Shown one piece after another: positions 18,034 through 25,609 of a DNA stretch of 54,364 nucleotides (positions are counted from its first letter, which is position 1; the number at the start of each line of letters is the position of its first letter). The position numbers were made by a program, and so were the translations under genes. Where the stretch lies: the NCBI RefSeq assembly GCF_003573545.1, contig NZ_QWET01000028.1, positions 1 through 54,364 of the forward strand, written 5' to 3'. This DNA comes from Mariniphaga sediminis. Lineage in GTDB: Bacteria; Bacteroidota; Bacteroidia; Bacteroidales; Prolixibacteraceae. A model generated the notes under the pieces. The model was not told the origin of the DNA and searched no databases. It saw nothing but the letters and a program-made list of their open reading frames with translations.

Positions 18034-20076
18034 ATGAAGGAGAAATTTCAAAAATGGAAGAAAAAGGAATGTTTGACATTCAAAAAGTGGGGGAGAAAAA
18101 ACTTTTCCCTTTATTCCACTTTACGAAAAGAGGTGAAGATTTCCGTTCTGTCGGTTGCCTATTTTCTATTGGCTCCGGTGTTTTCCGTGGCTATGGAACC
18201 GGATACATCTGCCGTAAAAATGGAGTATGATCTGGAAGAGATTGAGGTTTCTGCATCGCGGGCACCTGCGTTGTATTCCGAAATTGCCCGTGTGCTTTCA
18301 GTTATTGAATCACAGGAGATTGAGCAGGCGCCGGTTACGAGTGTACAGGATCTCCTGGAATACGTTGCTTCGGTCGATATCAGGCAACGGGGTGCCGAAG
18401 GGGTTCAGGCAGATATCAATACGCGCGGTGGCACTTTCGACCAAACATTAATCCTCCTGAACGGAATCAACATCACCGACCCACAAACCGGCCATCACAA
18501 TTTAAACCTTCCCGTTAGTTTATCCCAGATTGAACGCATCGAAGTCCTTGAAGGACCGGCTGCCCGTATTTATGGTCCCAATGCTTTTTCGGGAGCCATT
18601 AATATTGTAACCAAACAACCGGAAGACAAAACGTTATCAGCCCGGATTGACGGGGGAAGTTACGGGTATTTTAATGGCAACCTTGCCGGAAGTTTCAACA
18701 CAGGTAAAATAGATCATTTGTTTGCCGGGAACAGGAAGCGCTCGGATGGCTATATTGAAAATACCGATTTTGGGATTTCCAACCTGTTTTATTCCGGTCA
18801 ACTCCTTTCCGAAGCCGGAAAACTTTCAGTGCAGACAGGCGCTTCAGAAAAAGGCTTTGGAGCCAACAGTTTTTACTCTGCAGTTTATCCCAACCAGTTT
18901 GAACGCACCCAAACCATTTTTTCATCAGCAAAATGGGAATCGTTCTCAAAACTTCATCTGACTCCGGTGGTTTACTGGCGCAGACATTTCGATAAATTCC
19001 TGTTGTTCCGTGATAATCCTGATTTATATAAAAACCATCACCGTACCGACGTATGGGGCGCTAATCTCAATTCCTGGTTTTTATGGGAAGGGGGAAAAAC
19101 AGCTTTTGGGGCCGAACTCAGAACGGAAAAGATCCTGAGCAACGTGTTGGGCGAAGAGCTTGGCGAACCGGTTGGTATTCGCGGTGAAGATGCTTTTTAT
19201 ACCCACTCAAAAACCAGGAGAATCGCTTCTGTTTTTTTTGAACACGTGTATTATCTGAACGACTGGATTTTTAGTGCCGGGGCCATGGCCAATCACATTT
19301 CTGACCGTGAGTTGGGCTGGAACTTTTTTCCGGGTGTTGATTTGAGCTACCAGTTTTCACCGGCGCTTAAAATGGTAGCCTCATGGAACACCTCTCTGAG
19401 AATGCCCACATTTACGGATCTCTACTATTCCGGGCCAACCAATATTGGAAATCCGGATTTAAAACCGGAAAGATCCCAGATATGGGAAGGCGGAATCAAA
19501 TGGAACACCCCTTTTTTTAAAGGACATTTAACAGGTTTTTTTAATCGGGGGAGAAATATTATCGACTGGGTTAAATCAGATGGAGACCAGGAGCTTTGGC
19601 AGTCAATGAACCATACAACAATAAACAGCCGCGGAATTGAAATCAACTTACAGTATTTCCCCAATAAACATTTAGGGACGCAATGGCCCAATAAGATACA
19701 ATTTAGTTATTTATACAATAATCAAACAAAAGAGCAGGGGGAACTGATTTCCTACTATGTGCTCGATAACCTTCGGCATAAGTTTGCGGCTTCTGTAAAT
19801 CAGGAGATTCTGAAAAATCTTACCGTCGATTTGAAATTAATATATCAGGACAGAGAGGGGAACTTTACGCTGTACCAAAACCAGAAACCGGCGGGAGAAA
19901 CGCCTTACAAGCCATTTTTTCTTACAGATGCAAAAGTACTGTATCAGATTTATCCTTTAAAAATTTATGTTTCGGCCAATAACCTGTTTAACAGAACCTA
20001 TTTCGATCTGGGAAATATTGCTCAGCCCGGAAGATGGATGAAAGCAGGGATTTTATTCGATTTGAAATTTAACTAA
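18034..20076 (+). CDS. TonB-dependent receptor, BtuB-like
   Basis: 680 residues. Unusually long Lys-rich n-region (about 33 residues) before the hydrophobic signal segment ISVLSVAYFLLAPVFS. The plug has a TonB-box-like EEIEVSASRAPALY and the hallmark NTRGGTFDQTLILLNG, NLPVSLSQIERIEVLEGPAA and GPNAFSGAINIVT (about residues 130-195). The barrel has NTSLRMPTFTDLYYSGP, then NPDLKPERSQIWEGGI, and ends MKAGILFDLKF. This layout, especially the NPDLKPE segment, is that of BtuB/CirA-type receptors for cobalamin or iron chelates. No cobalamin riboswitch is visible in the 26-nt leader after the -7 box, so the ligand is open. Confidence 0.93.
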   Translation: MKEKFQKWKKKECLTFKKWGRKNFSLYSTLRKEVKISVLSVAYFLLAPVFSVAMEPDTSAVKMEYDLEEIEVSASRAPALYSEIARVLSVIESQEIEQAPVTSVQDLLEYVASVDIRQRGAEGVQADINTRGGTFDQTLILLNGINITDPQTGHHNLNLPVSLSQIERIEVLEGPAARIYGPNAFSGAINIVTKQPEDKTLSARIDGGSYGYFNGNLAGSFNTGKIDHLFAGNRKRSDGYIENTDFGISNLFYSGQLLSEAGKLSVQTGASEKGFGANSFYSAVYPNQFERTQTIFSSAKWESFSKLHLTPVVYWRRHFDKFLLFRDNPDLYKNHHRTDVWGANLNSWFLWEGGKTAFGAELRTEKILSNVLGEELGEPVGIRGEDAFYTHSKTRRIASVFFEHVYYLNDWIFSAGAMANHISDRELGWNFFPGVDLSYQFSPALKMVASWNTSLRMPTFTDLYYSGPTNIGNPDLKPERSQIWEGGIKWNTPFFKGHLTGFFNRGRNIIDWVKSDGDQELWQSMNHTTINSRGIEINLQYFPNKHLGTQWPNKIQFSYLYNNQTKEQGELISYYVLDNLRHKFAASVNQEILKNLTVDLKLIYQDREGNFTLYQNQKPAGETPYKPFFLTDAKVLYQIYPLKIYVSANNLFNRTYFDLGNIAQPGRWMKAGILFDLKFN

Positions 20077-20128
20077 TCTTTATTTTTTCGGTTTTGCAAA
20101 AATTGTATATTCGCCAAAAAATAGAGTC

Positions 20129-20569
20129 ATGTTAAAAGGAATATTAGCAATTTCAGGACAGGCAGGGTTGTTTAAACTCATTGCCGAATCGAAAAACAAT
20201 ATTATTGTTGAATCACTTGAAACAGGCAAGAGAATGCCTACTTATTCGACCTCGAAAATTTCGGCGCTCGAAGATATTGCCATCTATACCGACACAGAAG
20301 ATGTCCCGTTAAAGGATGTATTTAAGACCATTTCAGAAAAAGAGGACGGTGGTGAGGCGATTAGCCATAAATCATCTGCCGATAAACTGAAAGCTTATTT
20401 TGGCGCGGTGCTGCCTGACTACGACCGTGACCGGGTTTATGTATCCGATATTAAGAAGGTGTTGTTGTGGTATAATATTCTTCGGGAAAAAGAGATGCTC
20501 GACTTTTCGGAAGAGGAGGAGACCAAAACGGAAAATTCAGAGGAGAAACAGGAAGGCGTTTCAGAATAG
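20129..20569 (+). CDS. DUF5606-like conserved Bacteroidota protein
   Basis: 146 residues, cytoplasmic, acidic C-terminus (EEEETKTENSEEKQE). The N-terminal MLKGILAISGQAGLFKLIAE, then NIIVESLETGKRMPTY and KISALEDIAIYTDTEDVPL match my memory of the DUF5606 family, whose function is unknown; a YjbR- or Tudor-like beta-barrel would fit. It starts 52 nt after the TonB receptor stop with a TATATTCG box, close to TAnnTTTG, in the gap. It overlaps the convergent exonuclease gene by 9 bases. Confidence 0.75.
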   Translation: MLKGILAISGQAGLFKLIAESKNNIIVESLETGKRMPTYSTSKISALEDIAIYTDTEDVPLKDVFKTISEKEDGGEAISHKSSADKLKAYFGAVLPDYDRDRVYVSDIKKVLLWYNILREKEMLDFSEEEETKTENSEEKQEGVSE

Positions 20570-21100
20570 TTTCAGGTGACCTGCGGCGTCAATCTGATTG
20601 CGGCGTTCGTTTTCCCTGATTAAAAGCTCGAATAACTTTGTAGTTGCAAGTGCATCGCCGGCAGCGCGGTGCCTTGCATTTATTTCAATACCCATTGCAG
20701 CGCAGATTTTTCCCAGAGAATAGGAGGGGTGACCGGGAAATAATTGTCTGGATAATTTTACCGTACACAACGTTTTTCGATAAAAATCATACCCCAGTCG
20801 TTTGTACTCTTCTTTCACAAAGCGGTAATCAAAATGAACATTATGAGCGACAAAAATTCGTCCCGCGGTCATTTCTACTATTTTACGGGCTACCTCATAG
20901 AATTTGGGCGCGTCTTTCACCATTTCGTTCGTAATACCTGTCAAACGGGTTATAAAAAGGGGAATATCCATATCGGGCCTGATAAGAGAAGTAAACGAGC
21001 CCGTTATTTCAGAACCATTATGCTGGTAAATTGCAATTTCTGTAATCTGACCGAACTTATAGGTGCTCCCAGTGGTTTCTATATCAATTATTGCAAACAA
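20561..21100 (-). CDS. DEDDh 3'-5' exonuclease, DnaQ-like
   Basis: About 179 residues. Exonuclease domain alone, with all five DEDDh residues: FAIIDIETTG (D, E), AHNVHFDYRFV (D), and HRAAGDALATTKLF (H, D). This is the epsilon-type proofreading fold, as in DNA polymerase III epsilon or the N-terminal domain of UvrC/DinG fusions; partner unknown. No ATG lies near the conserved start. The TTG at 21100 gives the family-typical start M-F-A-I-I-D-I-E and lies only about 10 nt after a -7 box (21110-21117 minus), so the mRNA would be almost leaderless. Another TTG at 21112 is possible but overlaps that box. Confidence 0.9.
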   Translation of the reverse strand: MFAIIDIETTGSTYKFGQITEIAIYQHNGSEITGSFTSLIRPDMDIPLFITRLTGITNEMVKDAPKFYEVARKIVEMTAGRIFVAHNVHFDYRFVKEEYKRLGYDFYRKTLCTVKLSRQLFPGHPSYSLGKICAAMGIEINARHRAAGDALATTKLFELLIRENERRNQIDAAGHLKLF

Positions 21101-21109
21101 AATTCTTAA

Positions 21110-21117
21110 CAAATATA
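21110..21117 (-). promoter_or_regulatory. -7 element of the exonuclease gene
   Basis: TATATTTG on the minus strand, a perfect TAnnTTTG box, immediately before the TTG start at 21100. Confidence 0.5.
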
Positions 21118-21260
21118 TTTTTATTCTAAAGAAATATTTAAATTTGTTAAAAAATTTAGGAAAATCGGATCTTTTAAACAGGCAATTTTTCTAATAATAT
21201 AAAATGACGCATAATATTTTTTACTTTAAAAATTAAAAATTTCTACTAAAAATAAAGATC

Positions 21261-22571
21261 ATGAAAAGATTTACACTTTTTTTTCTTTCCCTTTTCATTC
21301 TGGGAAGTGCATTTGCCCAAAATGCAGAAAAAAAATGGGCCATTGGATTAGGACCAGGTTTGTATTATAACCTGGAAAAAGAGGACATGGGTTTTCTCGG
21401 CGAATTTTATATCAGCCGTTACCTGAGCCCGACTTTCGACCTGAGGTTAAAAACAGAAGGCGGTTTTGTTAGCGACGGGGTAGACATTATGAACCCTTCG
21501 TTAGACCTCCGTTTGAAGTTTTACAATGGTAAAATGTTGTCAGAAACCAGTGCCGTACAGCCTTATTTGTTTGGTGGAGTAGGGTACTTGTTTGATAATT
21601 TACAGGAAGGAGTCAATTTTAATGCCGGTGTGGGTAGCAAATTCCCCATTAGCCCGAATACTTCATTGTTCCTCGAAGCGGGTTATATTCACGGAATAGA
21701 TGGGGAGCGTCACGTCAATGATCAATTAACAGATGTACATGATAATTTCCTGAAATTAGCCGGTATCATTGAGTTTGCTTTTGGAGCTGCCAAAGATTCG
21801 GATGGTGATGGTATTCCTGACAGAAAGGATAAATGTCCGGATACCCCTCCGGGAGTTCAGGTTGACGAGCATGGTTGTCCGCTTGATCGCGATGGCGACG
21901 GCGTTCCGGATTATAAAGATGATTGTCCGGATGAAGCAGGTGATCCAAAATTTAACGGATGTCCTGACAGCGACGGCGACGGCGTTCCGGATAAAGACGA
22001 TGATTGCCCGGATGTTCCCGGATTGGCAAAATTCAATGGTTGTCCTGACTCTGACGAAGACGGCGTTCCGGATCACAAAGATAAATGTCCTGACACTCCG
22101 AGAGGTTGCCCGGTAGATGCCAATGGTTGTCCGCTGGATTCTGACGGCGACGGTGTAATAGATTGTGAAGATAAATGTCCGACTGAAGCCGGACCTGCTT
22201 CCAACGACGGATGTCCTGATTGGGCTGAAATTGAAATTCCAACGATTTATTTCGATTTCGATAAGTCTGAATTGAAACCGGAAGGTAAAAGCGAACTGGA
22301 TAAACTGGTTCAAACGTTAAGCAATAGTAAGGAATATGATATTGTTGTAGCAGGTCATACCTGTAACATTGGTACAGACAAATACAACATGGGCCTTTCT
22401 GAAAAGAGGGCAGAATCAGTTGTGAAGTATTTGCTTTCAAAAGGTATTAGCAATGCTTATGTTGGTTCTAAATATTACGGTGAAGAAAAACCGGCTGTTC
22501 CGAATACTTCTCTTCAGAACAGGAAACAGAACCGCAGGGCTGAATTTGAAGTAGCCAAGGTGAGAAAATAA
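21261..22571 (+). CDS. OmpA-family protein with thrombospondin type 3 repeats
   Basis: 436 residues. Signal peptide LFFLSLFILGSAFAQ. Residues about 25-175 form a small outer-membrane barrel. Then come about five calcium-binding thrombospondin type 3 repeats, each DSDGDGxPDxxDxCPD (about 175-320). The C-terminal OmpA domain binds peptidoglycan: PTIYFDFDKSELKPEG, then VAGHTCNIGTDKYNMGLSEKRAESV, then NRKQNRRAEFEV. This is a typical Bacteroidota envelope anchor between outer membrane and cell wall. The repeats are rich in the near-identical GACGGCGACGGCGTTCCGGA segment, a tract prone to recombination. Confidence 0.95.
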   Translation: MKRFTLFFLSLFILGSAFAQNAEKKWAIGLGPGLYYNLEKEDMGFLGEFYISRYLSPTFDLRLKTEGGFVSDGVDIMNPSLDLRLKFYNGKMLSETSAVQPYLFGGVGYLFDNLQEGVNFNAGVGSKFPISPNTSLFLEAGYIHGIDGERHVNDQLTDVHDNFLKLAGIIEFAFGAAKDSDGDGIPDRKDKCPDTPPGVQVDEHGCPLDRDGDGVPDYKDDCPDEAGDPKFNGCPDSDGDGVPDKDDDCPDVPGLAKFNGCPDSDEDGVPDHKDKCPDTPRGCPVDANGCPLDSDGDGVIDCEDKCPTEAGPASNDGCPDWAEIEIPTIYFDFDKSELKPEGKSELDKLVQTLSNSKEYDIVVAGHTCNIGTDKYNMGLSEKRAESVVKYLLSKGISNAYVGSKYYGEEKPAVPNTSLQNRKQNRRAEFEVAKVRK

Positions 22572-22592
22572 AAAGATGATGCAATAAAAAGG

Positions 22593-22622
22593 AAAAGCCT
22601 TGCCTTCGGGCAGGGCTTTTTT
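22593..22622 (+). terminator. Terminator of the ompA-like gene
   Basis: Arms AAAAGCCTTGCC (22593-22604) and GGCAGGGCTTTT (22609-22620) around the stable tetraloop TTCG, followed by T's. Confidence 0.9.
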
Positions 22623-22635
22623 ATTTCAAATACTT

Positions 22636-22643
22636 TATCTTTG
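22636..22643 (+). promoter_or_regulatory. -7 element of argS
   Basis: TATCTTTG, a perfect TAnnTTTG box. It overlaps an upstream in-frame ATG at 22641, which therefore cannot be the true start; the next ATG (22671) is. Confidence 0.6.
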
Positions 22644-22670
22644 TCGCTCTTTTTTAACTCAGTATTAACA

Positions 22671-24467
22671 ATGAAAATCGAGCAGATAATCCATTCAACA
22701 GTCGCAAAAGCTTTAGAAGAACTTTATCGTTTTGAAGCTTCTGACGGCCAAATTCAATTGCAGGCTACCCGGAAAGATTTTGAAGGCGATATAACCCTGG
22801 TGGTTTTTCCGTTTCTGAAACATTCTAAAAAACGGCCGGAAGACACAGCTTCCGAAATAGGAGAATACCTTCAATCCCATATTGATGAGGTGTTACGATT
22901 TAACGTAGTAAAGGGCTTCTTGAACCTTGAAATTAGCAGCCGTTACTGGACAGGCGAATTAAAAGAGGCGTGGAGTAATGAAAGCTACGGATTTCAGAAA
23001 GCGTCGGAAAAAGCAGAACTGGCCATGGTGGAATATTCCTCTCCAAATACCAACAAGCCTCTTCATTTGGGGCATATACGGAATAATTTGCTCGGATTTT
23101 CTATTTCAGAAATATTAAAGGTTAATGGGTACCAGGTTGTTAAAACTAATATTGTAAACGACAGGGGAATCCATATTTGTAAATCGATGCTGGCGTGGCA
23201 AAAATGGGGAAATGGGAAGACTCCTGAGAATACAGGGAAGAAAGGAGACCATCTTGTCGGTGAGTTGTATGTGGCATTCGACAAGCATTACAAACAGGAG
23301 ATTTCCGAACTTGAAGCAAAAGGCCTCTCGAAGAAAGAGGCTGAAGAACAAGCACCTTCCATACAGGAAGCAAGAGAATTGCTGCGTAGGTGGGAAGCCG
23401 GTGACTCCGAAGTTGTAGAGTTATGGAAAACCATGAACAGTTGGGTTTATGAAGGTTTTGATACTACTTATAAAAGGCTGGGAGTTGATTTCGATAAAAT
23501 TTATTATGAATCCGAAACCTATCTTGTTGGAAAAGAAGAGGTGCTGCGTGGACTGAAAGAGGGCATTTTTTACCGGAAAGAGGACGGCTCTGTATGGGCC
23601 GATTTAACCGGCGACGGACTCGACAATAAGCTGTTGTTGCGAAGCGATGGTACTTCGGTTTATATGACACAGGACATTGGTACCGCCAAAATGCGTTTTA
23701 ATGATTTCTCCATCAATAAAATGATATATGTGGTGGGTAATGAACAAAACTATCATTTCCAGGTGCTGGCGATTCTACTCGATAAATTGGGTTATGATTG
23801 GGGTAAAGGGCTTCACCACTTTTCCTATGGGATGGTAGAGCTTCCTTCCGGCAAAATGAAATCGAGAGAAGGAACTGTGGTCGATGCCGATGATTTAATG
23901 GAGGGTATGGTGCAGGTAGCAAGGGAAATGGCACAGGAACTGGGGAAACTCGATTCCCTTACACCGGAAGAGGCGGAAAGAACGTATGAAATTATTGCCC
24001 TGGGGGCGCTCAAGTATTTTATATTGAAAGTGGACCCCAAAAAGAATATGTTGTTTAACCCGGAGGAATCGATCGACTTTAACGGGAATACAGGACCGTT
24101 TATTCAATATACCTACGCCCGGATACAGTCGGTTTTGCGGAAAGCAGCAGAGAGGGAGTTGTTTGTGAATGAAAGTATTGACGATTTTTCAGGAGAAGTA
24201 TCCTTAAAAGAAAAAGAGTTGATGAAAAAAGTTGCCCTGTTTCCCGATGCAGTGAAGGAAGCAGGCTCCGGATACAGTCCGGCTATCCTGGCAAATTATT
24301 GTTTTGAACTTGCCAAGGAATTCAATCAGTTTTATCACGACCATTCAATTTTGGGCGAAAAGGATATGCAAAAGCGTGATTTCCGATTGTTGCTTTCAGC
24401 TTCGGTTGGGAAAATAATAAAAAGAGGCCTGAAATTGCTTGGCATTGAAGTACCCGAGAGAATGTGA
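22671..24467 (+). CDS. argS: Arginyl-tRNA synthetase
   Basis: 598 residues, class I aminoacyl-tRNA synthetase charging tRNA-Arg. N-terminal Add-1 domain; HIGH motif as HLGHIRNN in SSPNTNKPLHLGHIRNN (about 120-136); KMSKS-like KMKSREGTVV (about 395-405); C-terminal anticodon-binding helical domain with NTGPFIQYTYARIQSVLR. Start set by the promoter box at 22636-22643. The gene ends at a hairpin that is better oriented for the opposite strand (see the terminator at 24467-24488). Confidence 0.97.
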   Translation: MKIEQIIHSTVAKALEELYRFEASDGQIQLQATRKDFEGDITLVVFPFLKHSKKRPEDTASEIGEYLQSHIDEVLRFNVVKGFLNLEISSRYWTGELKEAWSNESYGFQKASEKAELAMVEYSSPNTNKPLHLGHIRNNLLGFSISEILKVNGYQVVKTNIVNDRGIHICKSMLAWQKWGNGKTPENTGKKGDHLVGELYVAFDKHYKQEISELEAKGLSKKEAEEQAPSIQEARELLRRWEAGDSEVVELWKTMNSWVYEGFDTTYKRLGVDFDKIYYESETYLVGKEEVLRGLKEGIFYRKEDGSVWADLTGDGLDNKLLLRSDGTSVYMTQDIGTAKMRFNDFSINKMIYVVGNEQNYHFQVLAILLDKLGYDWGKGLHHFSYGMVELPSGKMKSREGTVVDADDLMEGMVQVAREMAQELGKLDSLTPEEAERTYEIIALGALKYFILKVDPKKNMLFNPEESIDFNGNTGPFIQYTYARIQSVLRKAAERELFVNESIDDFSGEVSLKEKELMKKVALFPDAVKEAGSGYSPAILANYCFELAKEFNQFYHDHSILGEKDMQKRDFRLLLSASVGKIIKRGLKLLGIEVPERM

Positions 24468-24488
24468 AAAGGGGGGCTTCCACCCCCT
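24467..24488 (-). terminator. Terminator of the predicted small RNA, at the argS end
   Basis: On the minus strand AGGGGG-TGGAAGC-CCCCCT is followed by TTT (minus-strand T's at 24469-24467). On the + strand the same hairpin has no T-run, so it suits a leftward transcript better than argS. Confidence 0.65.
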
Positions 24489-24538
24489 CGCTATATAAAA
24501 ATTTTTCAGATTTAATGGTTGAAGGAAAAAGCACCTTC
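24467..24538 (-). ncRNA. Predicted small RNA, about 70 nt, convergent with argS
   Basis: A copy of the shared promoter motif (24535-24576, minus) points leftwards into a gene-free stretch. About 70 nt on is a rho-independent terminator at 24488-24467. The RNA would start near 24538 with a 5' hairpin GAAGG-TGCTTTTT-CCTTC, have an unstructured AU-rich middle and end in the GC-rich hairpin plus UUUU. No plausible ORF is in it. It reaches the last bases of argS on the opposite strand. Prediction only. Confidence 0.5.
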
Positions 24539-24576
24539 TAAATATATGTTCTGATTTTCGATAAAAGGTAACCCTC
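24535..24576 (-). promoter_or_regulatory. Shared ECF-type promoter, copy A
   Basis: On the minus strand GAGGGTTACCTTTT (24576-24563), an 11-base gap, GAACAT (24551-24546), 5 bases, then TAGAAGG. The match to copies B and C has identical spacing. Drives the predicted small RNA. Confidence 0.65.
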
Positions 24577-24976
24577 AAATCTGAAAAAATATTGAAAAAA
24601 GAATATATTGTCCGATTTGAGGGTTTATTCGTGTCAATTTGGCAGAGGTGGAGAAGTGAATGAATAATCGAATGTAAACCTCTTGTCTTTTTCAACGCAC
24701 TCCCTGAAAATTGAAATATCTATTCCCTCAATCATACAAATAGGGGAGAGTGAACGAAGAAAATTGATTTTCTTCGTTTGAGGCGTGGATATAATTAGAA
24801 GCTACCCCGTTTTTCCCTAATTTCGTGACCAGAGTTAATTTGATGGTTTCAGATAAATGTCTCTTTTTGTCTGTTTATTTCATTTTTTTGGAATTGATAC
24901 AAGTATTTGTTTTTTAGTATATTTGGAACGTTTTTTACGGATTGATAAAAATAAATTTTTCAATTTTTATTAAAAA

Positions 24977-25016
24977 GAGGGTTACCTTTTTTAAATTTAT
25001 AGAATATTATAATAGA
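24977..25016 (+). promoter_or_regulatory. Shared ECF-type promoter, copy B
   Basis: GAGGGTTACCTTTT (24977-24990), 11-base gap, GAATAT (25002-25007), 5 bases, TAGA (25013-25016). It ends 5 bases before the ATG of the sigma gene, so the mRNA leader would be very short. Autoregulation of the sigma factor is inferred. Confidence 0.7.
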
Positions 25017-25021
25017 CGGAC

Positions 25022-25609
25022 ATGAAAAATTACAGTGATGATCAAATCCTGAAAGGGATATTAAGACATGATAATTTAATTTTGCAATACATCTACAAAC
25101 AGTTTTATTATAAGGTTAACTTATTTATAAAGAAGAACAGTGGGAATGAAGATGATGCAAATGATATTTTTCAGGAGGCGATAATAGTCATCTACCGTAA
25201 GTTGAAGGAAAACGATTTAGTTTTCGAGACAAGTTCTTTTCAGGGTTATCTTTTTTCGGTGTGCCGGTTTTTATGGCTTAAAGAGCTTGAAAAAAGGCGA
25301 ATTGAACACGAAAGGATAAATGATACGCTGCCATTTCAGGAAGATGTGTACGACGATAATTTGGTGGAATTGGTAGAGAAAAATGAAAAGTATGGTTTAT
25401 ACCAGAAACACTTTAAAACCCTGAGTACTGATTGTCAAAAGTTGTTGCAGTTATTTTTCGAGAAGGTCCCTCTGTCTGAAATTGCTCGGATTATGGGCTA
25501 TAAAGGCGAAAAATACGCAAAGAAAAGGAAGTTCAAATGTAAAGAACTTCTGATTAGCAGAATTAAGCAGGATACAGAATTTAAAAAAATACTTGAAGAT
25601 GATACCTAA
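25022..25609 (+). CDS. ECF-like sigma-70 family factor of a CHAT/peptide module
   Basis: 195 residues. Region 2 (about 25-90) with NEDDANDIFQEAIIVIYRKL and SFQGYLFSVCRFLWLKELEK; region 4 (about 130-185) with LSTDCQKLLQLFFEKVPLSEI, then the helix-turn-helix MGYKGEKYAKKRKFKCKELL. The YAKKRKFKCKELL motif is typical of a Bacteroidota group of sigma factors. Its stop codon overlaps the next gene by 11 bases, implying translational coupling with that putative anti-sigma factor. Preceded by promoter copy B, so it probably controls its own operon. The same motif before the peptide gene and small RNA suggests that these are its regulon. Confidence 0.9.
   Translation: MKNYSDDQILKGILRHDNLILQYIYKQFYYKVNLFIKKNSGNEDDANDIFQEAIIVIYRKLKENDLVFETSSFQGYLFSVCRFLWLKELEKRRIEHERINDTLPFQEDVYDDNLVELVEKNEKYGLYQKHFKTLSTDCQKLLQLFFEKVPLSEIARIMGYKGEKYAKKRKFKCKELLISRIKQDTEFKKILEDDT

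Larger units (their letters stand above)
24468..25021. other. Control region between argS and the ECF sigma gene
   Basis: 554 bases without a protein gene. From left to right: the small RNA and its terminator; promoter copy A (minus); a 12-base inverted repeat AACCCTCAAATC (24570-24581) / GATTTGAGGGTT (24614-24625) in which the left arm lies within promoter copy A; a 6-base AGAGGT/ACCTCT stem followed by CTTTTT near 24640-24695; a perfect 11-base palindrome AACGAAGAAAA-TTGA-TTTTCTTCGTT at 24753-24778; and promoter copy B just before the sigma gene. Confidence 0.5.

Noticed and set aside
21780-22220. CRISPR-like or phase-variable repeats
   Set aside because: The near-identical repeats are coding thrombospondin type 3 repeats in a stop-free frame; no spacer structure.
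21756-22313. 185-codon minus-strand frame within the OmpA-like gene
   Set aside because: Its repeats are the reverse reading of the thrombospondin type 3 repeats.
24396-24695. 99-codon minus-strand frame across the argS-sigma gap
   Set aside because: It overlaps the small RNA promoter and terminator, has no signal, motif or ribosome site, and runs against argS; a shadow frame.
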